NCBI GenBank assembly: GCA_963756745.1
Contig: CAVWOU010000012.1
Span: 128,416 to 192,415 of the forward strand
DNA length: 64,000 nt
From: DASPWW01 sp963756745
GTDB taxonomy: Bacteria; Actinomycetota; Thermoleophilia; Solirubrobacterales; 70-9
Direction: 5' to 3'
Part shown: positions 1 to 9,824 of the stretch, piece after piece
How the letters are laid out: each line of letters starts with the position of its first letter
Numbering within the stretch: position 1 is the first letter of the stretch
Position numbers and translations under genes: made by a program
Notes under the pieces: model-generated
The model's database searches: none
Told to the model about the DNA's origin: nothing
What the model saw: the letters and a program-made list of their open reading frames with translations, nothing else

Positions 1-251
1 CCCGGCACGTCGACCGAGTTCGCCCACAGCCGCTCCCACAGCTCGTCCCAACCGCCGAAGCTCGCCGCCCCGGCCGCCCACGCGCCCGATGGGTACAGCG
101 GCACGAAGACCTCAGGCAGCACCGCCAGCTTGGCGCCGTTCTGGGCGGCCTCGCCGAGCAGCCGCACCGCCTTGTCGATGCTCGCCTCGGCGTCGAGGAT
201 CACGGGCGTCGCCTGGATCGCGGCGACGCGCACCGTCGCGAACTCCGTCAT
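1..251 (-). CDS. Nitrilase / carbon-nitrogen hydrolase, N-terminal fragment
   Basis: The gene reads in from the window's left edge, so only its first 83 codons are present, beginning with ATG at 251. The peptide starts MTEFATVRVAAIQATPV and continues with a region of the type KLAVLPEVFVPLYPSG. This is the classic N-terminus of the nitrilase superfamily, and the Glu in LPE is the catalytic glutamate. Members hydrolyse nitriles or amides with a Glu-Lys-Cys triad; the Lys and Cys lie outside the window. PLYPSG resembles true nitrilases more than amidases, but the substrate cannot be inferred. Confidence 0.8.
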   Translation of the reverse strand, partial: MTEFATVRVAAIQATPVILDAEASIDKAVRLLGEAAQNGAKLAVLPEVFVPLYPSGAWAAGAASFGGWDELWERLWANSVDVP

Positions 252-267
252 CGGCCGAGCATACGAC

Positions 268-630
268 TTAACCCCCGGAGGGAGGCGGAGGCGCCGCCAT
301 CACCTCGAGTCGCCCGCCCCCGGGTGTGAGCACGAAGGCACGCCGCTCTCCCCACAGCTCGTCGGCGTCCTCGACCTCGAAGCCGGCGTCGCGCAGCCGT
401 GCGACGGAAGCGTCGTACTCGGCGGCCACGACCCCTGGATGGCCGAGCACGGGCGTCGTCGCCGTGGGCGTGTGGATGAGGTGAATCTGGGTGGGCCCAT
501 GCTCGAGCCAGCTCACGAAGGGCGCGATCGGGTCGGGCGCCGGCACGCGCGCGAACTCGAGCAGCTCGAACAGCTCGATCGTTCGGTCGACGTTCTCGGG
601 AGCGACCTCGAGCGACACGTGGTGCAGCAC
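268..630 (-). CDS. VOC (glyoxalase/bleomycin-resistance fold) family protein
   Basis: A 120-residue protein starting MLHHVSLEVAPENVDR, the typical first beta strand of a vicinal-oxygen-chelate module (HxxL..V). It ends with a strand of the type GGRLEVMAAP. The length fits one double betaalphabetabetabeta module, so the active enzyme would be a dimer. The first His (residue 3 or 4) and a Glu near residue 112 could be metal ligands. It lies 16 bp downstream of the nitrilase start on the same strand. The substrate is unknown. Confidence 0.7.
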   Translation of the reverse strand: MLHHVSLEVAPENVDRTIELFELLEFARVPAPDPIAPFVSWLEHGPTQIHLIHTPTATTPVLGHPGVVAAEYDASVARLRDAGFEVEDADELWGERRAFVLTPGGGRLEVMAAPPPPSGG

Positions 631-657
631 GGGTGAAGCTTCGCACCCCTGTCGCCT

Positions 658-1578
658 TCAGGAAGCCAGCGACAGCGGGACAAGCGCGACCACCGCGATC
701 GCGGTCGACCACGCGACGGCGCCGGCGGAGATCCGCAGGTCGAGCCCGTACGCGTGGGTGACGATCATCGTGTTGATGCCGCACGGCATCGCGGCGAGCA
801 GCAAGTAGGTGTCGGGAAGCTCGATCAGCGGCAGCGCGATGAGGTAGAGCAGGAGGGGCGCGAGGAGGAGCCTGATCGCGACCGCCGCGGCGACCGGCGC
901 GTCGAGCGGCGGCGGCACCGCGATCGCGCCCTCGTCCGCCTCCTCGGCGAGGGCTGCCCCGACGGCGAAGAAGCCCAGGGGCAGCACCGCGACGATCGCG
1001 ATCCGCGAGGCGTCGACGAGGACGTCCGGCGCGAGCGAGTCGGGCGCGATCACGGCGAGGAGGGCCGCGTAGAGCGGCGGGTTGCGGGTGAAGAACGCCG
1101 CGACGCGTTCCCCCGCGCCGACTCCCGCCCGATCCCCGAACGCCGCCCCGACCGAGAACGCGCCGAGCAGCAGCGCGGGCGCCGAGACGAGCACGTCGTA
1201 CACGACCGCCTCCGACAACGCGTCGAAGCCAAGCAGCGCGGCGACGAGCGGATACCCGAGGTAGCCGGTGTTGGCGATCAGCGCGCAGCACATCACGGAG
1301 CCGATCGCGGGACGCTCCAGGCGCAGCACCCGCGCCGCGACGAACCACGCGGTGAACGTCACCGCTCCGAGCGCCACGTAGGCGAGCACGACGCCGGCGC
1401 CGGCGTGCACGTCGATGTCGGCGCGGGCGAGGTTGAAGAACGTGACCGGGGGGAGGACGAAGTAAAGGACGAAGATCAGCCCTCGCCGCGCCGCGATCCC
1501 GGCCCGCCCGCCGAAGCGGTCCTCGGCCCACACGCCGACCGCCGTCGCCACCAGGATCGTCGCCACGATCGCCGCCAT
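658..1578 (-). CDS. AEC family transporter (auxin-efflux-carrier fold)
   Basis: A 306-residue, almost entirely hydrophobic protein with about ten predicted membrane segments. It shows AEC-type features: an N-terminal half with FVLPPVTFFNLAR, a central NTGYLGYPL motif and a C-terminal AAMPCGINTMIVTHAYG motif; the N-T-x-x-x-G/P breaks form crossover helices in this fold. Family members export organic anions or act as malonate- or auxin-type permeases. It sits upstream of and co-oriented with the VOC and nitrilase genes, so one transcript is possible. It is divergent from the aminotransferase at 1627. Confidence 0.8.
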   Translation of the reverse strand: MAAIVATILVATAVGVWAEDRFGGRAGIAARRGLIFVLYFVLPPVTFFNLARADIDVHAGAGVVLAYVALGAVTFTAWFVAARVLRLERPAIGSVMCCALIANTGYLGYPLVAALLGFDALSEAVVYDVLVSAPALLLGAFSVGAAFGDRAGVGAGERVAAFFTRNPPLYAALLAVIAPDSLAPDVLVDASRIAIVAVLPLGFFAVGAALAEEADEGAIAVPPPLDAPVAAAVAIRLLLAPLLLYLIALPLIELPDTYLLLAAMPCGINTMIVTHAYGLDLRISAGAVAWSTAIAVVALVPLSLAS

Positions 1579-1626
1579 TCGCTGAGCCTTTCACGGCCGA
1601 GGCTCCAGCCTGCGAACATCGGCGAC

Positions 1627-3010
1627 ATGACGCAGGCGGGCACGGAGGCTGTGATCTCCCGCGACCGGGTCGCGGCGCTGCTCCAAAGAGAGCGGGAGTC
1701 GTTCGCGAGCGGGCATCCCGCGTCGCGTGAGATGCACGAGCGCGCGATCGAGGGCCCGCTGCTCTCGGGCGTGCCGATGAACTGGATGACGCGCTGGCCG
1801 GGCGCCTTCCCGATCTACTTCGCCGAAGCGCGGGGTGCTCGGATCGTCGACGTCGACGGGATCGAGTACGCGGATCTGTGCCTCGGCGACACCGGCGCGA
1901 TGACCGGCCACTCGCCGGCTCCCACCGTCGCGGCGGCGAGCGAGCGGCTGGGTCGCGGGATCACGACGATGCTCCCGAGCTCCGACGCTCTCGACGTCGG
2001 CTCGGAGATGGAGCGGCGGTTCGGCCTCCGCCACTGGCAGTTCACGCTCTCGGCGACGGACGCGAACCGGTTCGCGATCCGCCTCGCGCGCGAGATCACC
2101 GGGCGGCCGAAGATCCTCGTCTTCAACCACTGCTACCACGGCACGGTGGACGAGACCTTCGCCTCCCTTGAGGACGGCAGGGTGGTCGCGCGGCACGGCA
2201 GCGTCGGCCCGCCGGTCGACGTGGCGCTGACCACCCGGGTGGTCGAGTTCAACGACGTCGACGCGCTCGAGCGCGAGCTGGGCGCGGGCGACGTCGCGTG
2301 CGTGCTCGCGGAGCCGGCGCTGACGAACGTCGGCATCGTGCTCGCGGAGCCGGGCTATCACGACCGCCTGCGCGAGGCGACGCGCGAGGCCGGGACGCTG
2401 CTGATCATCGACGAGACCCACACGCTGTGCTGTGGCCCGGGCGGCTACACCGCCGCCGAGGGGCTCGAGCCCGACATGCTGACGATCGGCAAGCCGATCG
2501 CGGGCGGGATCCCGACGGGCGCGTACGGGATGACCGACGCGGTCGCGGCGCGGCGTCCTCGAGGGGACGATCTGGGACGAGGCGGACGTGGGAGGGATCG
2601 GCGGAACGCTCGCCGGGAACGCGCTCTCACTGACCGCGGTCCGCGCGACGCTCGCCGAGGTCCTCACCGAGGAGGCCTTCGAGCGCATGATCGCCCTCGC
2701 GAAGCGCTTCGAGGCAGGTGTTGCGGAGTCGATCGCGGCCCACGAGCTCCCGTGGCAGGTCACGCGCCTGGGGTGCCGTGCCGAGTACATGTTCGCCCCC
2801 GGGCGACCGCGCACGGGCGGGGAGGCGGCGGCCGGGTTCGACCCCGGCCTCGAAGCGCTGCTGCACCTCTACATGCTCAACCGCGGCGTCCTGATGACCC
2901 CGTTCCACATGATGGCGCTGATGTCGCCGGCGACGACCGAGGCCGACGTCGACCGCCACAGCGCCGCGTTCGCCGAGGCCGCGGCCGAGCTGACCTCAGA
3001 GCGCCGCTGA
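1627..3010 (+). CDS. Class III aminotransferase (glutamate-1-semialdehyde aminomutase-like), one frameshift
   Basis: The translation MTQAGTEAVISRDRVAALL leads into a fold-type I PLP enzyme: LCLGDTGAMTGHSPAP near residue 90, the substrate/PLP region FNHCYHGTVDE, IIDETHTL (PLP-binding Asp) and TIGKPIAGGIPTGAYG with the Schiff-base Lys. This layout is nearest to GSA-aminomutase and beta-transaminase families. The frame breaks near 2554: the reading continues one frame later as VLEGTIWDEADVGGIGG and ends at 3010. Total length is 3n+1, so one extra base would explain it; repaired length is about 460 residues. It is probably not the biosynthetic HemL, because the GSAM signature is only partial. Confidence 0.75.
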
Positions 3011-3023
3011 GCACCCGGCGGCG

Positions 3024-4446
3024 CTAGCCCGTCTCGGCCCTGACGAGCTCGAGCAGCACGTCTATCAGGGTGTCGACGTCGCGTTCGGTCGTCTGCCAGT
3101 TGACGATCGCGGGGCGGAAGGCGACTTTGCCGTCGTACACCGTCGTGCCGGCGAACACTGTGCCGTGGCGGAGCAGCGCCTCGCCGAGCCGGCGGTTGAG
3201 CTCGTCGAGATCTTCCTCGTCGACGCCCGCCGGGCGGACCCTGAAGCACACGATGTTGAGCCGGACGTCGGCCAGGCGCTCGAGCTCGGCCGCGTCGTCG
3301 ATTCGCGCCGCGAGGTGCCTCGCGAGGGCGAGGTGGCGCTCCACCATCGCGCGATACCCGGACCGCCCGTACGCCCGCAACGTCGCCCAGACCGCGAATG
3401 CCCTCGCCCGCCGCGAGCTCTCGGGACTGAGAAAGCCCGGGTTCGGCCGGTCCTCGCGGTAGGCGAGGTACGGTGCTCCGACCGCGAACGCCTTTGCGAG
3501 CCGGTCGGGCTCGCGCACGAACGCGAAGCCGCAGTCGTACGGGACGTTGAGCCACTTGTGGCCGTCCGCCGCCACCGACTGGGCACGCTCGACTCCCTCG
3601 GTGAGATGCCTCGACTCCGGAGCGAGCCGAGCGAACAGGCCGAACGCGCCGTCGACGTGAAGCCACGCGCCGTGGCGCTCGGCGAGGTCCGCCGTGGCCG
3701 CGATCGGGTCGAAGTCACCCGCATTGACCTCGCCGGCGTTCGCGATCACGATCGCGGGAGCGCCGTCGAGCTCGGCGAGCTCACGCTCGAGCCGCTCGAG
3801 GTCGAGACGCCCGACGCCGTCTCGCTCGAGGCGGCGAACGTTCGATCTCCCCATCCCGAGCATCCCAATCGCCTGCACGGCGCTGGGATGCACGTAGCCG
3901 CTGGTCAGCACGCCGGGGCCGGAAGTCCGCCGAGCCCCTGCTCGTCCACGTCCACTCCCTGCCGCTCCGCCCACCAGGTGCGCGCCGCCGCCAGCCCCGC
4001 GAAGTTGGCCATCGTCGCGCCCGTCGTCAGCACGCCCCCGTCGCTATCGGGGAGCTCGAACAGCTGCCGCAGCCACTGGATCGAGAGCCGCTCCATCGCC
4101 GAGGCGAGCGGGGAGGACGCCCAGCTGTACGCCACCTGGTCGAGGGCGGAGGTGAGCCAGTCGGCCGCCAGCGACGCCGGCGTCGTTCCCCCGATCACGA
4201 AGTGGAAGAAGCGCGGGCCGCTCGAGCGCGTCGCACCGCCCCGCGCCTTTTCGAGCAGCTCGGCCACCGCCGCGAGCGCTCCGTCTCCGTCTTCGGGGAG
4301 GTCTCCGGCAACCGAGCCGGCCACGTCCTCCGCTTCGTGCCCGAGCACGGGTCGTCGCCAAGCCCGGTGACGTACCCGGTGGAACCCGCCGCGGCCAGGG
4401 CGAGCACCTCCTCGATCTCGTCGCGAAGATCGAGGGGGTCGGTCAC
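3024..4446 (-). CDS. PLP-dependent group II decarboxylase, two frameshifts
   Basis: Three frames together encode one aromatic-amino-acid/glutamate decarboxylase-like protein of about 474 residues, starting with GTG at 4446 (MTDPLDLRDEIEEVLALA). Conserved blocks are HFVIGGTTPASLAADWL, GVLTTGATMANFAGLAAAR, LTSGYVHPSAVQAIGMLG, WLHVDGAFG and ADGHKWLNVPYDCG, which contains the PLP lysine. The C-terminal block resembles RPAIVNWQTTERDVD of this family. Frame breaks lie near 4340 and 3915. The gene ends 13 bp from the convergent aminotransferase. Substrate specificity (aromatic amino acid, Glu or Asp) cannot be read from the sequence. Confidence 0.75.
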
Positions 4447-4482
4447 GAATCAGGCGTTCGCGCTCGGCCCAACATCAAATTC

Positions 4483-4497
4483 CCCGCCCTGGGCGGG
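4483..4497 (-). terminator. Hairpin after nuoN, possible nuo operon terminator
   Basis: CCCGCC, a three-base loop and GGCGGG form a perfect 6-bp GC stem 22 bases beyond the nuoN stop. On the minus strand it is followed by an A/T-rich stretch (AATTTGATG), not by a true U-run. A longer flanking repeat, AATCAGG at 4448 and CCTGATT at 4501, brackets it. The position at the end of a 14-gene operon supports a terminator role, but this is inference. Confidence 0.45.
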
Positions 4498-4518
4498 ATC
4501 CTGATTTGAGCCTCGCGC

Positions 4519-6045
4519 TCACGATATGGCCCCCAACGATTCGCCGGCAGCCGAGGCCCAGTCCACGAGCGGGTCGGGGTAGATGCCGAAGCCGACCGTC
4601 GCCGCCGCGACGACGATCGTCGGAACGATGATCAGCATGCAGCGGGTCCCGCGCGGCGGGGTGACCGCGACGGCGTCTGCCTCCGGCGCCCCTCCCGCGA
4701 TCGCCGGTACCTCCTCGCCGGCGACCGGCGTGGCCGCCGGTCGCATCCACACGGCGGCGAGGACGCGCAGGTAGTAGGCGAGCGAGATCATCGTCCCGAC
4801 GACGATCGCCACCCCGAGCCAGGTGTAGTCGCCCTCGACCGCCGCCTCGATCAGGAACAGCTTGCCGATGAAGCCGGTCGTGCCCGGAAGCCCGGCCAGC
4901 GCCAGCATCGAGATCGTCAGCGGCCACGCGAGCTCCGGGCGCTCGCCGCCGAGGCCCTCGACGGCCCGGATGTCGTCCCCGAACGGCGTCTCGCGCTCGC
5001 GAATCGTGATCACGGCGAACGCGGCCAGGTTCATCAGCGTGTACGCGGCGAGGTAGAAGACGAGCGCCTCGAGCCCGTTCTGGATCGCGACCACGAGCCC
5101 GACGGCGATGTAGCCCCCCTGCGCGATACCGGAGTATCCGAGCAGTCGCTTGAGCGAGTCCTGGCCGAGGGCGCCGATGTTGCCGATCAGCATCGAGACC
5201 ACCGCGACCGCGGCGAGCGCGGGCTGCCACGTGTCGACCGAAGGCTCGAGCGCGACCTCGAACAGCCGCACGAAGACGCAGAACGCCGCCGCCTTCGTCG
5301 CCACCGACATGAACGCGGTGACCGGGGTGGGGGCGCCCTCGTACACGTCGGGCGTCCATTGGTGGAAGGGGGCGAGCGAGACCTTGAACGCCAGCCCCGT
5401 CGCGGCGAGCGCGATCCCGATCAGGACCAGCGGGTCCTCCGCGAGCCCGCGGTCGGCGATCCCCTCGGCGATCGCGGTGAAGTCCGTCGATCCCGAGGCC
5501 CCGTAGATGAACGCCAGCCCGTACAGCAGCGTCGCCGATCCGACCGAGCCGACGATCAGGTACTTGAGCCCGGACTCGAGCGAGCTGGCGCGGCGCAGCG
5601 CCGAGCCGCACATGACGTAGAGCGGTACCGACAGCAGCTCGAGCGAGACGAACAGCGAGATCAGGTTCTGCGCCTGGGCGAGCAGCACCATCCCGAGCGT
5701 CGAGCACAGAAGCAGGGCGAGGATGTCGCCGTGGCGCTCCTCGGCGGCCGGCTCGCGCAACAGCAGCGGGACGGCGAACGCGGCCGCGGTGACGACCATC
5801 AGCGAGATCGCGATCGCGAGGTCGTCGAGGCGCAGCGCGCCCTCGACCAGGTCCTTGTCCTCTCCCCACTGCCAGATCAGAAGACCCGCGGCGGTCGCAA
5901 GCACGACGATCGCGAGCCCGCTCACGACCCAGCGCTGGCGCTCTCGCCCGATCAGTCCCGCGAGCAGCACGACGCACAGCCCGGCGGTCAACGCGATCAC
6001 GGGCGACAGTCCCGCGTAGTCGATGTGGGGAGCCTCGAAGCTCAC
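4519..6045 (-). CDS. nuoN: NADH-quinone oxidoreductase subunit N
   Basis: A 508-residue antiporter-like membrane subunit of complex I, one of three proton-channel subunits of the membrane arm. It has about 14 predicted helices. The key glutamate of the channel is kept at E136 in SLFVSLELLSVPLY, and the transmembrane lysine region is present in LAFKVSLAPFHQWTPDVYEG. The loop PTPVTAFMSVATKAAAF is also typical. It is the last nuo gene and its start overlaps the nuoM stop by 4 bases. A Pro/Ala-rich loop near residues 455-480 (TPVAGEEVPAIAGGAPEADA) is an unusual insertion. Confidence 0.95.
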   Translation of the reverse strand: MSFEAPHIDYAGLSPVIALTAGLCVVLLAGLIGRERQRWVVSGLAIVVLATAAGLLIWQWGEDKDLVEGALRLDDLAIAISLMVVTAAAFAVPLLLREPAAEERHGDILALLLCSTLGMVLLAQAQNLISLFVSLELLSVPLYVMCGSALRRASSLESGLKYLIVGSVGSATLLYGLAFIYGASGSTDFTAIAEGIADRGLAEDPLVLIGIALAATGLAFKVSLAPFHQWTPDVYEGAPTPVTAFMSVATKAAAFCVFVRLFEVALEPSVDTWQPALAAVAVVSMLIGNIGALGQDSLKRLLGYSGIAQGGYIAVGLVVAIQNGLEALVFYLAAYTLMNLAAFAVITIRERETPFGDDIRAVEGLGGERPELAWPLTISMLALAGLPGTTGFIGKLFLIEAAVEGDYTWLGVAIVVGTMISLAYYLRVLAAVWMRPAATPVAGEEVPAIAGGAPEADAVAVTPPRGTRCMLIIVPTIVVAAATVGFGIYPDPLVDWASAAGESLGAIS

Positions 6046-7508
6046 CTTGCCGCCACGGTCGCCGGGGGCTCGAGCGCCTGCTCGACAGACGCCTCACCGC
6101 GTTCGAGGATCAGCCCCGGGTACAGCGCCAGCGCGACGATGCAGGCGACGAGCGGCGCCAGCACGAGCCCGTCCTGGAGCGAGATCTCCCGCGACTCGAC
6201 ACCGTCGGGGAGCCGGTTGTGCATCGTGCGCTGGTAGAGGCGGATCGCGTAGAAGGCGGCCAAGGCCACGCCGACCATGGCGATCATCGCGAACATGAGC
6301 TTCGACTGGAAGGTGCCGATGAGGATGAAGAACTCGCCGATGAAGTTCGACGAGCCTGGCATCGCCAGGGTGGCGAGGGTGACGATCAGAAACAGCGCCG
6401 CGAGCACGGGCGCGCGCATCGCCATTCCCCCCATCTCGCGCAGGTCCTCGGTCCCGGAGCGCTCCGCGAGCAACCCGATGATCAGAAACGTCGGCGCGAC
6501 GACGAGGCCGTGGTTGACCATCTGGAGCACCGCACCGTCGGCGGCATCGGGTCGCAGCGCGAATATCCCCAGCGTGATGAACCCGAGCTGGGCCAGCGAC
6601 GAGAACCCGGCGACGAGGCGGACGTTCGTCTGGGTGAACGCCATCACGCTCCCGTACACGATGCTCGCGAGCGCGATCACCATCACGACCTCCTGGAACT
6701 CGATCGTCGCGTCCGGGAACGTCGGGAGCACGACGCGCAGGAACCCGTACGCGCCGACCTTCGCCAGCACCCCGGAGAAGACCGCGATCACGGGGATCGG
6801 CATCGCGCGGTAGGCGTCCGGCATCCACCCGTGGACGAGGAAGGCGGGCATCTTGACGAGGAACGCGGCCGCGAAGAACCAGAAGATCCAGTACTGGCTG
6901 CCTTCCGAGAGCACGTTCGCCTGGAGGTAGGAGAGCGAGAAGCTCAGCTCTCCGGTCTGCTCGGAGACGAGGATCGCCGTCGCGATCGCCGCGACCAGCA
7001 TCAGCAGCGACCCGACGAGCGTGTAGACGACCATCTTGAGCGTCGCCGCGATCCGGTCGCGGCCGCCCCATTGCCCCACCAGGAAGTAGAACGGGATCAG
7101 CATCAGGTCGAAGAAGAGGACGAACAGGAGCAGGTCCTGGGCCAGGAACGCGCCGAGGACGCCGGTCTCGGCGAGCCCGAGCATGAAGAAGTAGCTGCGC
7201 GGACGCTCGGGGGGGCGGAACGCGGAGTACAGCGTCGCCGCCGACCACAGCAGCGTCGTCAGGAGGACCAGGAACACGCTGATCCCGTCGACGCCGAGCT
7301 GGTAGCGGACCCCGAGGTCGGGGATCCACTCCTCGTCGACGGGGTGCTGAAGCCCCGCGGTGTCGGGGTCGAATCCTGCGACGAGGACGATCCCGAGGAC
7401 CAGCACCCCAAGCGCCCCGGCGACGGACAGGGCGCGGATGCCCTGCCGCGGCACGACGAAGCACAGCAGCCCGACCACGGCCGGCGCCCAGAGCAGGACC
7501 TGAATCAA
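6042..7508 (-). CDS. nuoM: NADH-quinone oxidoreductase subunit M
   Basis: A 488-residue proton-pumping subunit with about 14 helices. The channel motif that normally reads F-[FW]-E-x-M-L-[IV]-P here reads FFDLMLIPFYFLVGQWGG, so the conserved glutamate (E144 in E. coli) is Asp134. The central lysine is kept in FLVKMPAFLVHGWMPDAY. The following segment, RAMPIPVIAVFSGVLAKVGAYGFLR, is diverged from the usual VEAPTAGS-type loop. It overlaps nuoN by 4 bases and lies 16 bases downstream of nuoL. Confidence 0.95.
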   Translation of the reverse strand: MIQVLLWAPAVVGLLCFVVPRQGIRALSVAGALGVLVLGIVLVAGFDPDTAGLQHPVDEEWIPDLGVRYQLGVDGISVFLVLLTTLLWSAATLYSAFRPPERPRSYFFMLGLAETGVLGAFLAQDLLLFVLFFDLMLIPFYFLVGQWGGRDRIAATLKMVVYTLVGSLLMLVAAIATAILVSEQTGELSFSLSYLQANVLSEGSQYWIFWFFAAAFLVKMPAFLVHGWMPDAYRAMPIPVIAVFSGVLAKVGAYGFLRVVLPTFPDATIEFQEVVMVIALASIVYGSVMAFTQTNVRLVAGFSSLAQLGFITLGIFALRPDAADGAVLQMVNHGLVVAPTFLIIGLLAERSGTEDLREMGGMAMRAPVLAALFLIVTLATLAMPGSSNFIGEFFILIGTFQSKLMFAMIAMVGVALAAFYAIRLYQRTMHNRLPDGVESREISLQDGLVLAPLVACIVALALYPGLILERGEASVEQALEPPATVAAR

Positions 7509-7524
7509 GGCGCGCGACCTCCCA

Positions 7525-9528
7525 CTAGCTGCTCGCGATCAGGAAGTAGAGGCCGAGGGCGGCAAAGCCGCCGATCAGCAGCGCCGCGTAGGAGCGCACG
7601 AACCCGGACTGGGCGCCGCGGACGACGAAGCTGAAGCCCCGCACGAGTCCCACCGCCCCGGATACCAGGCCCTGGACGACCAGGCGCTCGAAGACCGAGT
7701 TGGCGAACTGGCCGAGCGCGATCATCGGCCGGTACACAAGCGCGTCCTGGAGCTCGTCGAAATACCACTTGTGGACCAGGAACTCGTGCACGAGGCGCGC
7801 TCGGGCGATCAGCCTCGCGGGCGTCTCCGGCCGGGCGACCCAGAGGTAGTACGCGATCCCGATCGCGATCATCGAGAGCACGCCACCGACCCCGAGCCCG
7901 AGCCACGCGTCGCTCGTTGGCTCGTGGATCTCGAACAGCGTCGAGTTCTCGAACGTCGGGGTCAGGAACTCCGTGATCAGCTCGTCGACTCCCGGCACCT
8001 GGACGTAGCCGCCGAGCACAGAGAGGGCGCCGAGCACCGACATCGCCGCGGCCATCGGCCACGCCTGCTCGGCGATCCAGTGCTTCCCCGGAAACCCGAC
8101 GTCCGTGTCCTCCTTCTCGCCGGTGGCCGGGTTGAACGGCTCGGCGTGGTACTGCTCGCCCCGCTCGAGCGAGCGCGCCTCCTCGTTCGGCTCCCCGAGG
8201 AAGACCCGGAAGATGATCCGGAAGGCGTAGATCCCGGTGAGCAGCGCGCCGAGGTAGCCCCCGACGACGATGATCCAGAAGTAGCCGCCGCGCTCCGCGG
8301 CGAAGCCGAGGATCTCGTCCTTGGAGAAGAACCCCGCGGTGGCGGGGAACGCGGCCAGCGACAGGGCGCCGATCGTCATCAGCACCGCCGTGAACGGGAT
8401 CGCGCGGCGAAGGCCCTGCATCCGGTCCATGTCCTGCACCCCCGCCATCGCCGAGATCACCGAGCCCGCCCCCATGAACAGCAGCGCCTTGAAGAACGCA
8501 TGGCACATGAGGAGGAACATCCCCGCCGCGTACGCGCCGATCGAGACGGCGACGATCATGTAGCCGATCTGGCTGATCGTCGAGTACGCGATCACCCGCT
8601 TGAGATCGGTGACCACGAGCGCCACGGAGGCCGCGAAGAGCAGCGTCGCGAGCCCGAGGAAGGCGGAGATGTCGGCCGCAGTCGGCGCGAGCTCGAAGAA
8701 CGGGTGGGTGCGCGCGATCAAGTACACCCCGGCCGTCACCATCGTCGCGGCGTGGATCAGCGCCGAGACCGGCGTCGGCCCCTCCATCGCGTCGGGGAGC
8801 CAGGTGTGGAGCGGCAGCTGGGCGGACTTCGCGAACGCGCCGACGATGAGCAGCAGGCAGATCAGGACGAGCACGCCCTCGTTTTCGGTAAATGTGTCGG
8901 GCGCGGCCTCGAACGCCGCGAGGAAGTCGAAAGTGCCGAGCTCCCGGAAGATGAAGAACGCCGCCAGCGTTAGCCCGACGTCGCCCACGACGTTGATCAC
9001 GAACGCCTTCATGCCCGCCTTCGTCGCCGTGTTGCGCCGGTACCAGAAGCTGATCAGCGCGTACGACGCGAAGCCGACGAACGCCCAACCGACGATCAGG
9101 AGCACGAAGTTCCCGGCGAGGACGAGGAGGAGCATCGAGAAGACGAAGAAGTTCAGGTACGCGAAGTAGCGGGAGTAGCCGCGGTCGGTCCACAGGTAGG
9201 CGACCGAGTAGAGGTGAATCAGCGTCGAGACCCCCGCCACGACCAGGGTCATGAAGACCGACAGCGGGTCGACGAGGATTCCCATCTCGATGTCGAGTCC
9301 GGCCGCTGACGCGTACTCCCACAGCGACGAGGTGAGCTCGCGGGAGTCCTCGGGGCGGTCCTGGAGCATCACCATCGCGGCGATCGCCGACACGAAGGAG
9401 GCGAAGATCGCGGCGGTCCCGATCCAGCCGGCCGCCCGCCCGGGCCACACGCGCCACCCGAGCGCGATCACGATGCTCCCGGCGAGCGGGAACGCGATCA
9501 CGAGCCAGCCGTAGGTTGTCGCGCTCAA
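7525..9528 (-). CDS. nuoL: NADH-quinone oxidoreductase subunit L
   Basis: A 667-residue distal pump subunit of complex I with the long C-terminal amphipathic arm. Typical blocks are KSAQLPLHTWLPDAMEGPTP, SALIHAATMVTAGVYLIAR, YSTISQIGYM and TAGFFSKDEIL. The motif corresponding to E. coli GWEGVGLCSY reads GWAFVGFASY, so the usual channel glutamate is Ala149 (codon GCG, positions 9082-9084). A hydrophilic loop with GEQYHAEPFNPATGEKEDTD lies near residue 450. It overlaps the nuoK stop region by 4 bases. Confidence 0.95.
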   Translation of the reverse strand: MSATTYGWLVIAFPLAGSIVIALGWRVWPGRAAGWIGTAAIFASFVSAIAAMVMLQDRPEDSRELTSSLWEYASAAGLDIEMGILVDPLSVFMTLVVAGVSTLIHLYSVAYLWTDRGYSRYFAYLNFFVFSMLLLVLAGNFVLLIVGWAFVGFASYALISFWYRRNTATKAGMKAFVINVVGDVGLTLAAFFIFRELGTFDFLAAFEAAPDTFTENEGVLVLICLLLIVGAFAKSAQLPLHTWLPDAMEGPTPVSALIHAATMVTAGVYLIARTHPFFELAPTAADISAFLGLATLLFAASVALVVTDLKRVIAYSTISQIGYMIVAVSIGAYAAGMFLLMCHAFFKALLFMGAGSVISAMAGVQDMDRMQGLRRAIPFTAVLMTIGALSLAAFPATAGFFSKDEILGFAAERGGYFWIIVVGGYLGALLTGIYAFRIIFRVFLGEPNEEARSLERGEQYHAEPFNPATGEKEDTDVGFPGKHWIAEQAWPMAAAMSVLGALSVLGGYVQVPGVDELITEFLTPTFENSTLFEIHEPTSDAWLGLGVGGVLSMIAIGIAYYLWVARPETPARLIARARLVHEFLVHKWYFDELQDALVYRPMIALGQFANSVFERLVVQGLVSGAVGLVRGFSFVVRGAQSGFVRSYAALLIGGFAALGLYFLIASS

Positions 9529-9824
9529 CCCCGCAGGCCCCGGAGGTCATCGACGTTGAGCGGCAGGCGGCGGCGGTACATCGCGACGATCAGCCCGAGC
9601 CCGACGACCACCTCGCACGCCGCCACGACCATCACGATCAGCGCGAAGACCTGCCCCTCCTCGTTTCCGTTGCTGCGGCTGAAGGCGACCAGCGCGAGGT
9701 TGCCGGCGTTCAGCATCAGCTCGAGGCACAGGAGGATGACCAGCGGGCTGCGGCGGATCAGCACCCCGGCGACCCCGGTCGCAAACAGCAGCGCCGACAG
9801 CACGAGGTACCACTCAACCGCCAT
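9525..9824 (-). CDS. nuoK: NADH-quinone oxidoreductase subunit K
   Basis: A 99-residue subunit with three transmembrane helices. Both proton-pathway glutamates of the family are present: E35 in LLCLELMLNAGN and E71 in VAACEVVVGLGLIV. The length matches the family norm of about 100. Its start overlaps the nuoJ coding region by 11 bases and its end overlaps the nuoL start by 4, so translation is probably coupled. Confidence 0.95.
   Translation of the reverse strand: MAVEWYLVLSALLFATGVAGVLIRRSPLVILLCLELMLNAGNLALVAFSRSNGNEEGQVFALIVMVVAACEVVVGLGLIVAMYRRRLPLNVDDLRGLRG

Noticed and set aside
754..1626. Long plus-strand open frame running upstream of the aminotransferase
   Set aside because: It is the antisense shadow of the AEC transporter: Arg/Asp/His-rich, with no domain. 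The real gene starts at 1627.
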